Assembly (NCBI GenBank): GCA_002430075.1
Contig: DJBN01000103.1
Location: 1,850-12,978, forward strand
DNA length: 11,129 nucleotides
Source: Actinobacteria bacterium UBA5975
GTDB lineage: Bacteria > Actinomycetota > Actinomycetes > Nanopelagicales > Nanopelagicaceae
Direction of reading: 5' to 3'
This document shows, piece by piece, positions 1 through 5,400 of this stretch. Under the pieces are notes generated by a model. The model was given only the letters and a program-made list of their open reading frames with translations, was not told the DNA's origin and did no database searches. The position numbers and the translations under genes were made by a program. Every line of letters starts with the position of its first letter. The stretch's first letter is position 1.

Positions 1-265
1 GCCAACCCCTGCAGCAACGCCAACGGTTGTTGAATTCACAATTACACAAGTTGCAGCTAATAATGGGCGCTCGAGTTGCTGGAGCGTAATCGATGGATCT
101 GTCTATGATTTAACAGATTGGATTAGTTCTCATCCTGGTGGATCAAGTGCAATTCTTTCATTGTGTGGTGTAGATGGAACTAATTACTTTAAGGCCCAAC
201 ATGGAAGTCAGGGCAAACCTAATCAACGCTTGAGTAGTTTTTTACTTGGCCCTTTAAAGAGTTGA
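1..265 (+). CDS. Cytochrome b5-like haem-binding domain protein (3' part only)
   Basis: This is the C-terminal 87 residues of a protein whose start lies left of the window; the reading frame is open from base 2 to the TGA at 263-265 with no in-frame ATG or GTG. The first 25 or so visible residues are rich in Pro, Ala, Thr and Asn and look like a linker. They are followed by a cytochrome b5-type fold with W-S-V-I-D-G, V-Y-D-L-T-D-W and the diagnostic H-P-G-G motif. Visible His44 (in HPGG) and His67 (in QHGSQ) are 23 residues apart, the usual spacing for the two axial haem ligands. Such domains on a low-complexity linker are often secreted or membrane-anchored electron carriers, but the part that would show a signal peptide is missing. 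The gene ends 33 bases before the DCC gene, so the two may be co-transcribed. The domain call is firm; the function is not known. Confidence 0.85.
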   Translation, partial: PTPAATPTVVEFTITQVAANNGRSSCWSVIDGSVYDLTDWISSHPGGSSAILSLCGVDGTNYFKAQHGSQGKPNQRLSSFLLGPLKS

Positions 266-298
266 TCTAAACTCTGCTTTTTTGCTGAGATTAGTTGC

Positions 299-688
299 AT
301 GAGAAATATTTCATCGAAAGATAAGATTGTTGTCATCTACGATGGCCAGTGCCGATTTTGTCAGGCAAGTGTTGATTGGATCCAGCAGAAGCTGAGCATT
401 ACTGCGATTCCATTTCAAGTGGCAGAGCTCGAAAAGTTTAATCTCACTTTAGATCAAGTTTCCAAATCGGTTTACGTAATTGCAGATTCTTGCAACTACG
501 CGGGGGCCAACGCGATTGCCTATTTATTGAAAAACCGAGGTAACCGCGGTCTATCGTCTCTGATTACAGGATCTGGCGCTTTGGGACGCTGGGCTTATCG
601 TTGGATTGCAACTCATCGAAACTCTTTCTTTGTTAGAAAGATGACTACGTGGCTGGAATATTCCAATTCAAAGAATGGTGGCGGGTGA
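299..688 (+). CDS. DCC-family (DUF393) thiol-disulfide oxidoreductase-like protein
   Basis: A small 129-residue protein with the family signature Y-D-G-x-C-x-x-C near the N-terminus (Y14, D15, G16, C18, C21), as in DUF393/DCC proteins. These are thought to have a thioredoxin-like fold with a CxxC redox site; substrates are mostly unknown. The length is normal for the family. The ATG at 299 is the only sensible start, two codons before the conserved region's leading strand; the upstream GAGA at 287-290 is a weak ribosome binding site. The last four codons (N-G-G-G) and the TGA stop at 686-688 lie inside the decayed tRNA-Tyr copy on the other strand, so the C-terminal tail was made or rewritten by the event that put the tRNA fragment here. 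The conserved body appears intact, so I keep it as a gene and not a pseudogene. It probably belongs with the upstream b5-domain gene. Confidence 0.8.
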   Translation: MRNISSKDKIVVIYDGQCRFCQASVDWIQQKLSITAIPFQVAELEKFNLTLDQVSKSVYVIADSCNYAGANAIAYLLKNRGNRGLSSLITGSGALGRWAYRWIATHRNSFFVRKMTTWLEYSNSKNGGG

Positions 689-708
689 AGGATTTGGACC
701 TTCGAAGG
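673..708. repeat. Direct repeat, left copy (pairs with 742-777)
   Basis: These 36 bases match 742-777 with one mismatch (697 G versus 766 A). They cover the three bases before the CCA, the acceptor 3' strand, the T arm and the start of the variable arm of tRNA-Tyr. A second exact 12-base match, 712-723 with 786-797, continues the homology after a deletion in the variable arm. Confidence 0.92.
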
Positions 709-723
709 TATGGGGATTTACAG
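676..723 (-). pseudogene. tRNA-Tyr 3'-half remnant (displaced fragment, possible attachment-site scar)
   Basis: Read on the minus strand, this piece holds the anticodon loop with GTA (CTGTAAA), the 3' side of the anticodon stem (TCCCC), a shortened variable region, a complete T arm (GAAGG/CCTTC), the 3' acceptor strand ACCCGCC, the discriminator A and CCA. It lacks the 5' acceptor strand, D arm and 5' anticodon stem, so it cannot be a working tRNA. Compared with the intact gene at 745-829 it has a T-to-C change in the T loop (position 697) and loses several bases of the variable arm. Homology stops exactly at the anticodon loop (base 723). Tyrosine integrases commonly recombine in tRNA anticodon loops and leave such 3' halves at the far end of an island; here only 21 bases separate the fragment from the intact tRNA. 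A partly deleted tandem duplication is the alternative. Confidence 0.8.
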
Positions 724-741
724 AAAGACCTCGGCTTGAAT

Positions 742-777
742 GAATGGTGGCGGGTGAAGGATTTGAACCTTCGAAGG
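742..777. repeat. Direct repeat, right copy, inside the intact tRNA-Tyr
   Basis: Partner of 673-708, offset 69 bases. The three bases GAA at 742-744 lie just 3' of the tRNA's CCA and are also shared, so the duplicated unit extends slightly past the mature tRNA end, as expected of a duplicated genomic segment. Confidence 0.92.
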
Positions 778-829
778 CAGAGCCGGGGGATTTACAGTCC
801 CCTCCCATTGGCCGCTCGGGCAACCCGCC
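745..829 (-). tRNA. tRNA-Tyr (GTA anticodon), CCA encoded
   Basis: On the minus strand the gene starts at base 829 with GGCGGGT and ends with ACCCGCC, discriminator A and an encoded CCA at 747-745. The acceptor stem pairs fully over 7 bp. The D arm has CCC/GGG ends, and the anticodon stem GGGGA/TCCCC closes the loop CTGTAAA with anticodon GTA. The long variable arm, a GGC-TCT-GCC hairpin, marks a class II tRNA, as bacterial tRNA-Tyr is. The T arm is GAAGG-TTCAAAT-CCTTC. The 85 bases fit the class. It runs towards the remnant at 676-723, so an unprocessed transcript would carry a second T-arm hairpin and CCA in its 3' trailer. I see no clear rho-independent terminator after it. Confidence 0.97.
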
Positions 830-877
830 AATTGAGTTACAAGAGGAAAATTTCTTTTCCGACCGTAGTGCTGGCGT

Positions 878-907
878 ATCGTAACAAAAGCAAGGCTAAG
901 TGACCAA
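878..907 (-). promoter_or_regulatory. Candidate promoter for tRNA-Tyr
   Basis: On the minus strand a TACGAT -10 box (883-878) lies 18 bases after a weak -35 TTGGTC (907-902). It would start transcription roughly 40 bases before the tRNA. The box fits the TAnnnT pattern but the -35 is poor, so this is tentative. It shares the 110-base gap with the opposite-facing cdd promoter. Confidence 0.3.
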
Positions 908-930
908 TTCCCAAAGCCAGCCGCATCTCG

Positions 931-936
931 TAGACT
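931..936 (+). promoter_or_regulatory. -10 box (TAGACT) for a leaderless cdd operon transcript
   Basis: TAGACT fits TAnnnT and ends 6 bases before the ATG at 943, so transcription would begin at or next to the start codon. No Shine-Dalgarno sequence precedes the gene. A -35 at 17-base spacing would be TTCCCA (908-913), which is weak. The same arrangement is seen for deoC and nucleoside hydrolase 2, which supports leaderless starts as a habit of this genome. Confidence 0.55.
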
Positions 937-939
937 CTT

Positions 940-1335
940 GTGATGAGCGCAAATATTGATTGGGATTCAATCCACACCCTTGCAAAAGCGGCCATGCTGA
1001 AGGCATATGCCCCTTACTCCAAATTCCCAGTAGGTGTCGCCGCACTGGTTGACGATGGACGATTAATCAGTGGCGCGAATGTAGAGAATGCCAGTTACGG
1101 CATTGGCCTTTGCGCTGAATGTTCTCTCGTTAGTGCGCTAACTATGTCTGGCGGTGGTCGGCTAGTTGCCATTGTCTGCGTAGATGCCGATGGCAATTTC
1201 CTCGCTCCATGTGGACGTTGCCGCCAATTGATTTTCGAGCATGGCGGAAGCGATGCTCTTTTAATGACGCCTGATGGCCCAGAGAAAATGAGCGCAATGC
1301 TTCCTTGGGCTTTTGGCCCGGAGAATTTGCAATAA
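940..1335 (+). CDS. cdd: Cytidine deaminase
   Basis: Hydrolytic deamination of cytidine and deoxycytidine to uridine and deoxyuridine, in the cytosol. The 131-residue product is the short, single-domain form that usually makes homotetramers. The key residues are all present: substrate-binding N-V-E (47-49), zinc ligand Cys58 and catalytic Glu60 in C-A-E, and zinc ligands Cys91 and Cys94 in P-C-G-R-C-R-Q. The frame opens with GTG (940) directly followed by ATG (943). The ATG is the better start because it sits 6 bases after the TAGACT -10 box and gives M-S-A-N-I-D-W; the coordinates here include the GTG. It is the first gene of a four-gene operon and its TAA is directly followed by the ATG of the adenosine deaminase. 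The uridine it makes could go to the phosphorylases or hydrolases elsewhere in the window. Confidence 0.96.
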   Translation: MMSANIDWDSIHTLAKAAMLKAYAPYSKFPVGVAALVDDGRLISGANVENASYGIGLCAECSLVSALTMSGGGRLVAIVCVDADGNFLAPCGRCRQLIFEHGGSDALLMTPDGPEKMSAMLPWAFGPENLQ

Positions 1336-2433
1336 ATGGCTCTGCAAATTTCTGAAGACCATATTGCTCGTGCACCAAAGGTTCTGCTGCATGATCACCT
1401 TGATGGAGGTCTACGTCCTCAGACAATGATTGAGCATGCGCTTGCCAGTGGGTACACAAAATTGCCAAGCTATGACGCAGTCGAACTAGGGCATTGGTTT
1501 GTAGAGGCATGTAGCTCTGGAACTCTTGAGCTTTATCTTGAGACCTTTGAACACACAATCTCTGTGATGCAGACTCAAGAAGAGATTATTCGAGTTGCAC
1601 GTGAGTGCGTCCTTGATCTTGCAGCAGATGGAGTGCTATATGCGGAAGTCCGTGGTGCACCAGAGCTCTTTACCCGTAAAGGGCTCACTATGGATCAAGT
1701 TATTGAAGCAACAGTTGAAGGATTTTCTCAAGGCACCTCTGAAATTGCGCACTCAGGAAAAAGGATTCGCGTCGAACATATTCTCTGTGCGCTCCGGCAA
1801 AATCATGCGAGTGAAGAGGTGGCTTCAAAGGTTGTTAAATATAAGGGGCGCGGAGTAGTTGGTTTTGATATTGCTGGACCCGAGGCAGGATTTCCACCAA
1901 CTGATCACATAAAAGCTTTTAATTACCTTCAATCTAATGGTGCCCACTACACAATCCACGCAGGAGAGGCATTCGGAGTCGAATCCATATCCCTGGCTGT
2001 CCGTGAATGCAGTGCTGAGCGTATTGGACACGGCATTCGCCTCATCGATGATATTGACTTCTCAAATGGTCAGGCTCGCTTGGGTTCTCTTGCTCAAGAA
2101 ATCCTAGATCGCCAGATATGCCTTGAGATGGCTCCTACCTCTAACCTTCAAACAGGTGGTGCGGCCTCCTACGCAACCCATCAGATTGGGGTGATGAAGA
2201 AACTTGGCTTCAATGTCACGCTTAATACTGATAATCGCCTCATGAGCGCAACTTCTATGATTCGCGAGGTTCGTGAGATAGCCGATGGCTACAACTGGAA
2301 TATCAACGATCTCCACGATATTGCTCGTAATGGTATTTATGGCGCATTTATCTCTCGAGAAGAACAGGATGAAATCTATCAATCCCAGATCAATCCAGTA
2401 TTTAATCAAATCACATCAGAGTTATCCAAGTAA
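1336..2433 (+). CDS. add: Adenosine deaminase
   Basis: A zinc-dependent amidohydrolase that converts (deoxy)adenosine to (deoxy)inosine. In order it shows the metal motif H-D-H-L-D-G-G (His19, His21), G-F-D-I-A-G-P-E (176-183), H-A-G-E (His208 metal ligand, Glu211 catalytic), R-I-G-H-G (His232), E-M-A-P-T-S-N (264-270) and L-N-T-D-N (296-300) with the metal-binding Asp299. The second residue of the usual T-D-D is Asn here; I believe this occurs in other actinobacterial members, but it leaves some doubt over substrate range. The 365 residues fit the family. The ATG follows the cdd stop with no gap, and GGAG at 1320-1323 is a rather distant ribosome binding site, so translational coupling is likely. 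The stop overlaps the P450 start as TAATG. Related enzymes acting on N6-substituted adenines cannot be excluded. Confidence 0.93.
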   Translation: MALQISEDHIARAPKVLLHDHLDGGLRPQTMIEHALASGYTKLPSYDAVELGHWFVEACSSGTLELYLETFEHTISVMQTQEEIIRVARECVLDLAADGVLYAEVRGAPELFTRKGLTMDQVIEATVEGFSQGTSEIAHSGKRIRVEHILCALRQNHASEEVASKVVKYKGRGVVGFDIAGPEAGFPPTDHIKAFNYLQSNGAHYTIHAGEAFGVESISLAVRECSAERIGHGIRLIDDIDFSNGQARLGSLAQEILDRQICLEMAPTSNLQTGGAASYATHQIGVMKKLGFNVTLNTDNRLMSATSMIREVREIADGYNWNINDLHDIARNGIYGAFISREEQDEIYQSQINPVFNQITSELSK

Positions 2434-3611
2434 TGATTGATTTTAAAGATATTCATTTTATTGATAACCCTTACCCTGCACTTAAAGAGCTCAGATCTAT
2501 TGGGAAACCGGTTTGGCATCAAGAGCTCCAACTTTTTCTAGCTGCAAAATACTCAGATGCAAATGATGTTCTTCGCAACAAATCTCTTGGGCGAATATTT
2601 ATTCCTAGGTCTCCTGAAAGTGAATGGTTTGAATATAACTATCTCCATGCCGATTCAATACTCGATAGCGAGCCTCCGAAGCACACACGCCTGCGCTCGC
2701 TGGTAGCAAAGGCATTTAATCGCCAACGTATCGAGGGTCTCCGTCCAGATATTGAGCGTCTCACCCATCAACTTCTCGACAATATTCAAGCTAAAGGAGG
2801 CGAATTTGATGTAATTGCAGATTATGCAGAACCACTCCCGGTCAAAGTTATTGCTGCGCTACTTGGATTTCCAGATAGTGATGAGTACTTGCTTCGCCCT
2901 TGGTCGCAATCCATTGTGAAGATGTATGAGGTCAATCCGACAGAGGCGTATAAAGCTGAGGCAAAGAAAGCCGCGAAAGAGTTTGCAGCTTACATCCATG
3001 ACTTGATGCTAGAACGTTTAGAGAAACCAGGTGATGACCTCATCTCCGAGCTCGCTCAGGTTACTGAGTCAGGAGAAAAGTTATCGACACACGAGCTCAT
3101 TGCAACGTGCGTACTACTACTCAATGCGGGCCACGAGGCGAGCGTAAATGGATTTGGCAATGGAATAGTTGCGGCTTATCAGCACCCCGATCAGTGGAAA
3201 TTACTTCAGAGCCAGGCTGAGACTATTGCTGCAACTGCTGTCGAAGAATTCCTACGCTTTGATGCTCCACTCCACTTCTTTGATCGCACAGCAACCGCTG
3301 ATACGGAAATTGGTGGAGTGGAAATTAAAAAGGGTCAAAAAATAGTTTCGCTCTTGGGTTCTGCAAACCGTGATGAGGATGTCTTTGACAATAGTGACCA
3401 AATGGATCTCACCCGTAATCCCAACCCACATATCGGATTTGGTGCTGGAATTCACTTCTGCCTCGGAGGCCCATTGGCACGATTAGAGATGTCAATCTCA
3501 CTTCCAGAACTTTTTAAACGATTTCCCACTCTCGAATTAACAGGAACTCCAGTTCGTCGTCCAACTTTCTCGCTTAGAGGATATGAATCAGTTATGGCAA
3601 AGGTGAAATAA
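2433..3611 (+). CDS. Cytochrome P450 (soluble, class I bacterial type), substrate unknown
   Basis: A 392-residue haem-thiolate monooxygenase without a membrane anchor. It has the I-helix motif A-G-H-E-A-S (232-237), the K-helix E-x-x-R (Glu272 to Arg275), and the haem loop F-G-A-G-I-H-F-C-L-G-G with the cysteine ligand Cys343. Position 236, where most P450s have the oxygen-activating Thr, is Ala followed by Ser, the same pattern as in the erythromycin P450 EryF (CYP107A1), where a substrate hydroxyl helps proton delivery. The ATG overlaps the adenosine deaminase stop (TAATG), and its own stop overlaps the next start in the same way, so it is embedded in the nucleoside operon. No ferredoxin or reductase is nearby. 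The family call is very firm. A role on a modified nucleoside is inferred from context only; it could also be an unrelated passenger. Confidence 0.95.
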   Translation: MIDFKDIHFIDNPYPALKELRSIGKPVWHQELQLFLAAKYSDANDVLRNKSLGRIFIPRSPESEWFEYNYLHADSILDSEPPKHTRLRSLVAKAFNRQRIEGLRPDIERLTHQLLDNIQAKGGEFDVIADYAEPLPVKVIAALLGFPDSDEYLLRPWSQSIVKMYEVNPTEAYKAEAKKAAKEFAAYIHDLMLERLEKPGDDLISELAQVTESGEKLSTHELIATCVLLLNAGHEASVNGFGNGIVAAYQHPDQWKLLQSQAETIAATAVEEFLRFDAPLHFFDRTATADTEIGGVEIKKGQKIVSLLGSANRDEDVFDNSDQMDLTRNPNPHIGFGAGIHFCLGGPLARLEMSISLPELFKRFPTLELTGTPVRRPTFSLRGYESVMAKVK

Positions 3612-4549
3612 TGACAAAGAAGAACCTAATTCTCGATGTAGATACCGGTATTGATGATGCATTCGCACTTCTCTTTGCAGCTCGACATCCTGAAATCAAT
3701 CTCCTCGGAGTTACCTGTGTCGATGGCAATACAAACCTAAAACAAGTAGTGATCAATACACTCAAAGTCCTTGATGCTGCAGGTGCAGGCGATATCCCTG
3801 TATCAAAAGGTGCAGCCCGTCCACTCATTGATGAGCCACGTTATGCCGAATACATACATGGCAATGATGGGCTTGGAGATTTAGGTACACCACTTTCTAC
3901 CAGAAAGCTCGATTCTCGTCCCGCAGTTGAGCTATTACGTGACCTTATAGAAGGCTCTGCCGAGCCAGTAACTCTCGTACCTTTAGCGCCGCTGACAAAT
4001 ATCGCACTCTTTCTGCGTTCTTATCCAGAGACTGCAGCGAAACTTGAGCGAATTGTCCTTATGGGTGGTTCAGCATCATCGGGAAATGCAACTCCTGCTG
4101 CAGAATTCAATATCTGGCATGATCCTGAAGCTGCTGCAATTGTTTTCAGCAGCGGCATTCCTATCACTATGTATGGTCTAGATGTCTTTATGGAGCCTCG
4201 CGTTACCGCCGCACAAGCTGCAACACTAATCGAAGAGGGTAAGACTTGCTCAGAATTCGCAGGACGCCTTATTGAACATTTCATTAAGCGTATGGGTCAT
4301 GATGTGACATTGGGTGATTACGGAGCAGTTGCTACCGCAATCAGACCCGAACTCTCAACTTTTGAAACCTTCAGAGTTGTTGTCGATACATCTTTTGGCC
4401 CAAGTCGTGGGCAGACGCTCTGTGACCGACGCGCGTGGAAAGATGATGAGCCAGAATCAACACATGCGAAGGCTGCTGATGTAAAAGTTGCTATGCAAGT
4501 AAATGTGCCAGCGATGATTTCATTGTGGCTGGAGACAATCTCTGGTTAA
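3611..4549 (+). CDS. Nucleoside hydrolase 1 (IUNH family, catalytic His replaced by Gly)
   Basis: Inosine-uridine preferring nucleoside hydrolase family: cleaves the N-glycosidic bond to give base and ribose. The N-terminal calcium site D-V-D-T-G-I-D-D (9-16) is intact (Asp11, Asp15, Asp16), as are the G-G-S-A-S and A-E-F-N-I-W regions with Asn167. Near the C-terminus most members have L-H-D-P, with His as likely acid and Asp as calcium ligand. This protein has L-G-D-Y: Asp236 is kept but the His position is Gly235. Purine-specific IAG-type hydrolases also lack this His but have Trp there, so the substrate cannot be read directly. The full 312 residues fit the family. AAAGGTG at 3599-3605 is a good ribosome binding site, and the ATG overlaps the P450 stop (TAATG). 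Its TAA overlaps tail-to-tail with the opposing ALDH-like gene. Confidence 0.92.
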   Translation: MTKKNLILDVDTGIDDAFALLFAARHPEINLLGVTCVDGNTNLKQVVINTLKVLDAAGAGDIPVSKGAARPLIDEPRYAEYIHGNDGLGDLGTPLSTRKLDSRPAVELLRDLIEGSAEPVTLVPLAPLTNIALFLRSYPETAAKLERIVLMGGSASSGNATPAAEFNIWHDPEAAAIVFSSGIPITMYGLDVFMEPRVTAAQAATLIEEGKTCSEFAGRLIEHFIKRMGHDVTLGDYGAVATAIRPELSTFETFRVVVDTSFGPSRGQTLCDRRAWKDDEPESTHAKAADVKVAMQVNVPAMISLWLETISG

Positions 4550-5400
4550 ACCCCGATTGGGTGCCAGACCGTCTTATTCTCCATAAATGCAAGAACTCGC
4601 GCAGGGGATTGACTCTCCTTAAATCTGAAAATTCGCTTGAGATTATCCGCACCTGCTACACGTAGATTCTTCTCTTGCGACGCAGTAAGACCAGATGCAT
4701 CGACCCCATCTATATCCATGTGAGAGCCAACCCAAGGAGCAAGTTCAGCGCTGGAACCGGTAAGAATATTGACGACTCCCCTTGGGACATCGCTAGTGCC
4801 GATAACCTCGCTCAAGGTGATTGCTGGAAGCGGATACTTTTCACTGGCAATGGCAATCAGGGTATTTCCACCAGCAAGTACAGGTGCAATTGCTTGCACG
4901 AGACCAAGAAGAGATGGCTTAGTCGGCGCAAAAGTTGCAACTACGCCGAGAGATTCTGGAATTGTAAAGTTATAGAAAGAGCCTGAAACCGCATTGGTAG
5001 AACCGTAAATTGCACCAATCTTGTCGCACCAACCTGAGTACCAAACCCAGAGATCGACAGCATCTTCAACCTGTTTCTTAGCCGCAGTTTGTGTCACTCC
5101 CTCTAGAGCGACAATCTCATCTACAAACTGACTTGTGCGCCCTTCCATCATTTCAGCGATGCGATAGAGAATTTGGCCACGGTTAAATGCAGTCGCACTA
5201 CCCCAGCCATCCTGTGCCGCACGCGCTGCCACAACGGAATCGCGAAGATCTTTCCGTGAAGCCAGCGACGGATTGGCAATGAACAATCCTTCGGAGTTCT
5301 TGACCTCATAAGTTCGGCCAGACTCACTCCGCGGAAACGCTCCGCCGATAAATAACTTATAAGTCTTCTTCACATCAAGCCGTGGTGATGAATTTGCCAT
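4546..5400 (-). CDS. ALDH-fold protein without catalytic domain (ALDH16 C-terminal-domain-like)
   Basis: This 284-residue protein matches the N-terminal, NAD-binding part of aldehyde dehydrogenases (Y-K-L-F-I-G-G-A-F near 14-22, G-V-V-N-I-L-T-G, I-A-P-V-L-A-G-G-N-T). It has no E-L-G-G-K segment and no Cys motif, so the catalytic domain is absent. The P-W-N and V-L-K-P motifs of active enzymes read P-T-K and I-A-S-E here. It ends in K-T-V-W-H-P-I-G. This is what the C-terminal pseudo-domain of two-domain ALDH16 proteins looks like, so I read it as a natural subunit and not a broken gene; there is also no room for a lost 3' part, because the stop is 4 bases inside the converging gene. The strong site AAGGGAG (5414-5408) and the TAATG overlap with the catalytic ALDH upstream imply coupled translation and a heteromeric complex. 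Confidence 0.85.
   Translation of the reverse strand: MANSSPRLDVKKTYKLFIGGAFPRSESGRTYEVKNSEGLFIANPSLASRKDLRDSVVAARAAQDGWGSATAFNRGQILYRIAEMMEGRTSQFVDEIVALEGVTQTAAKKQVEDAVDLWVWYSGWCDKIGAIYGSTNAVSGSFYNFTIPESLGVVATFAPTKPSLLGLVQAIAPVLAGGNTLIAIASEKYPLPAITLSEVIGTSDVPRGVVNILTGSSAELAPWVGSHMDIDGVDASGLTASQEKNLRVAGADNLKRIFRFKESQSPARVLAFMENKTVWHPIGV

Noticed and set aside
845..860. Perfect hairpin, 6-bp stem with a 4-base loop (GGAAAA/TTTTCC)
   Set aside because: A/T-rich, no T-run after it on either strand, and it lies between the tRNA and its likely promoter, so it is not a convincing terminator; kept only as a note.
649..903. 84-residue open frame across the tRNA region
   Set aside because: It is the antisense reading of the tRNA-Tyr and its remnant; the repeated W-W-R-V-K-D-L-x-L-R-R comes from the duplicated tRNA sequence, not from a protein.
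940..942. GTG as the cdd start
   Set aside because: The adjacent ATG at 943 fits the -10 spacing better; the GTG cannot be excluded, so the feature coordinates include it.
1142..1558. 138-residue minus-strand open frame over cdd and add
   Set aside because: Antisense to two genes with complete catalytic motifs; its own sequence shows no recognisable domain and is rich in His, Gln and Arg as shadow frames often are.
4546..5400. Reading the short ALDH-like gene as a pseudogene cut by frameshift
   Set aside because: No catalytic-domain sequence follows; the opposing gene begins at its stop, it has a strong ribosome site, and its ending fits the ALDH16 C-terminal domain.
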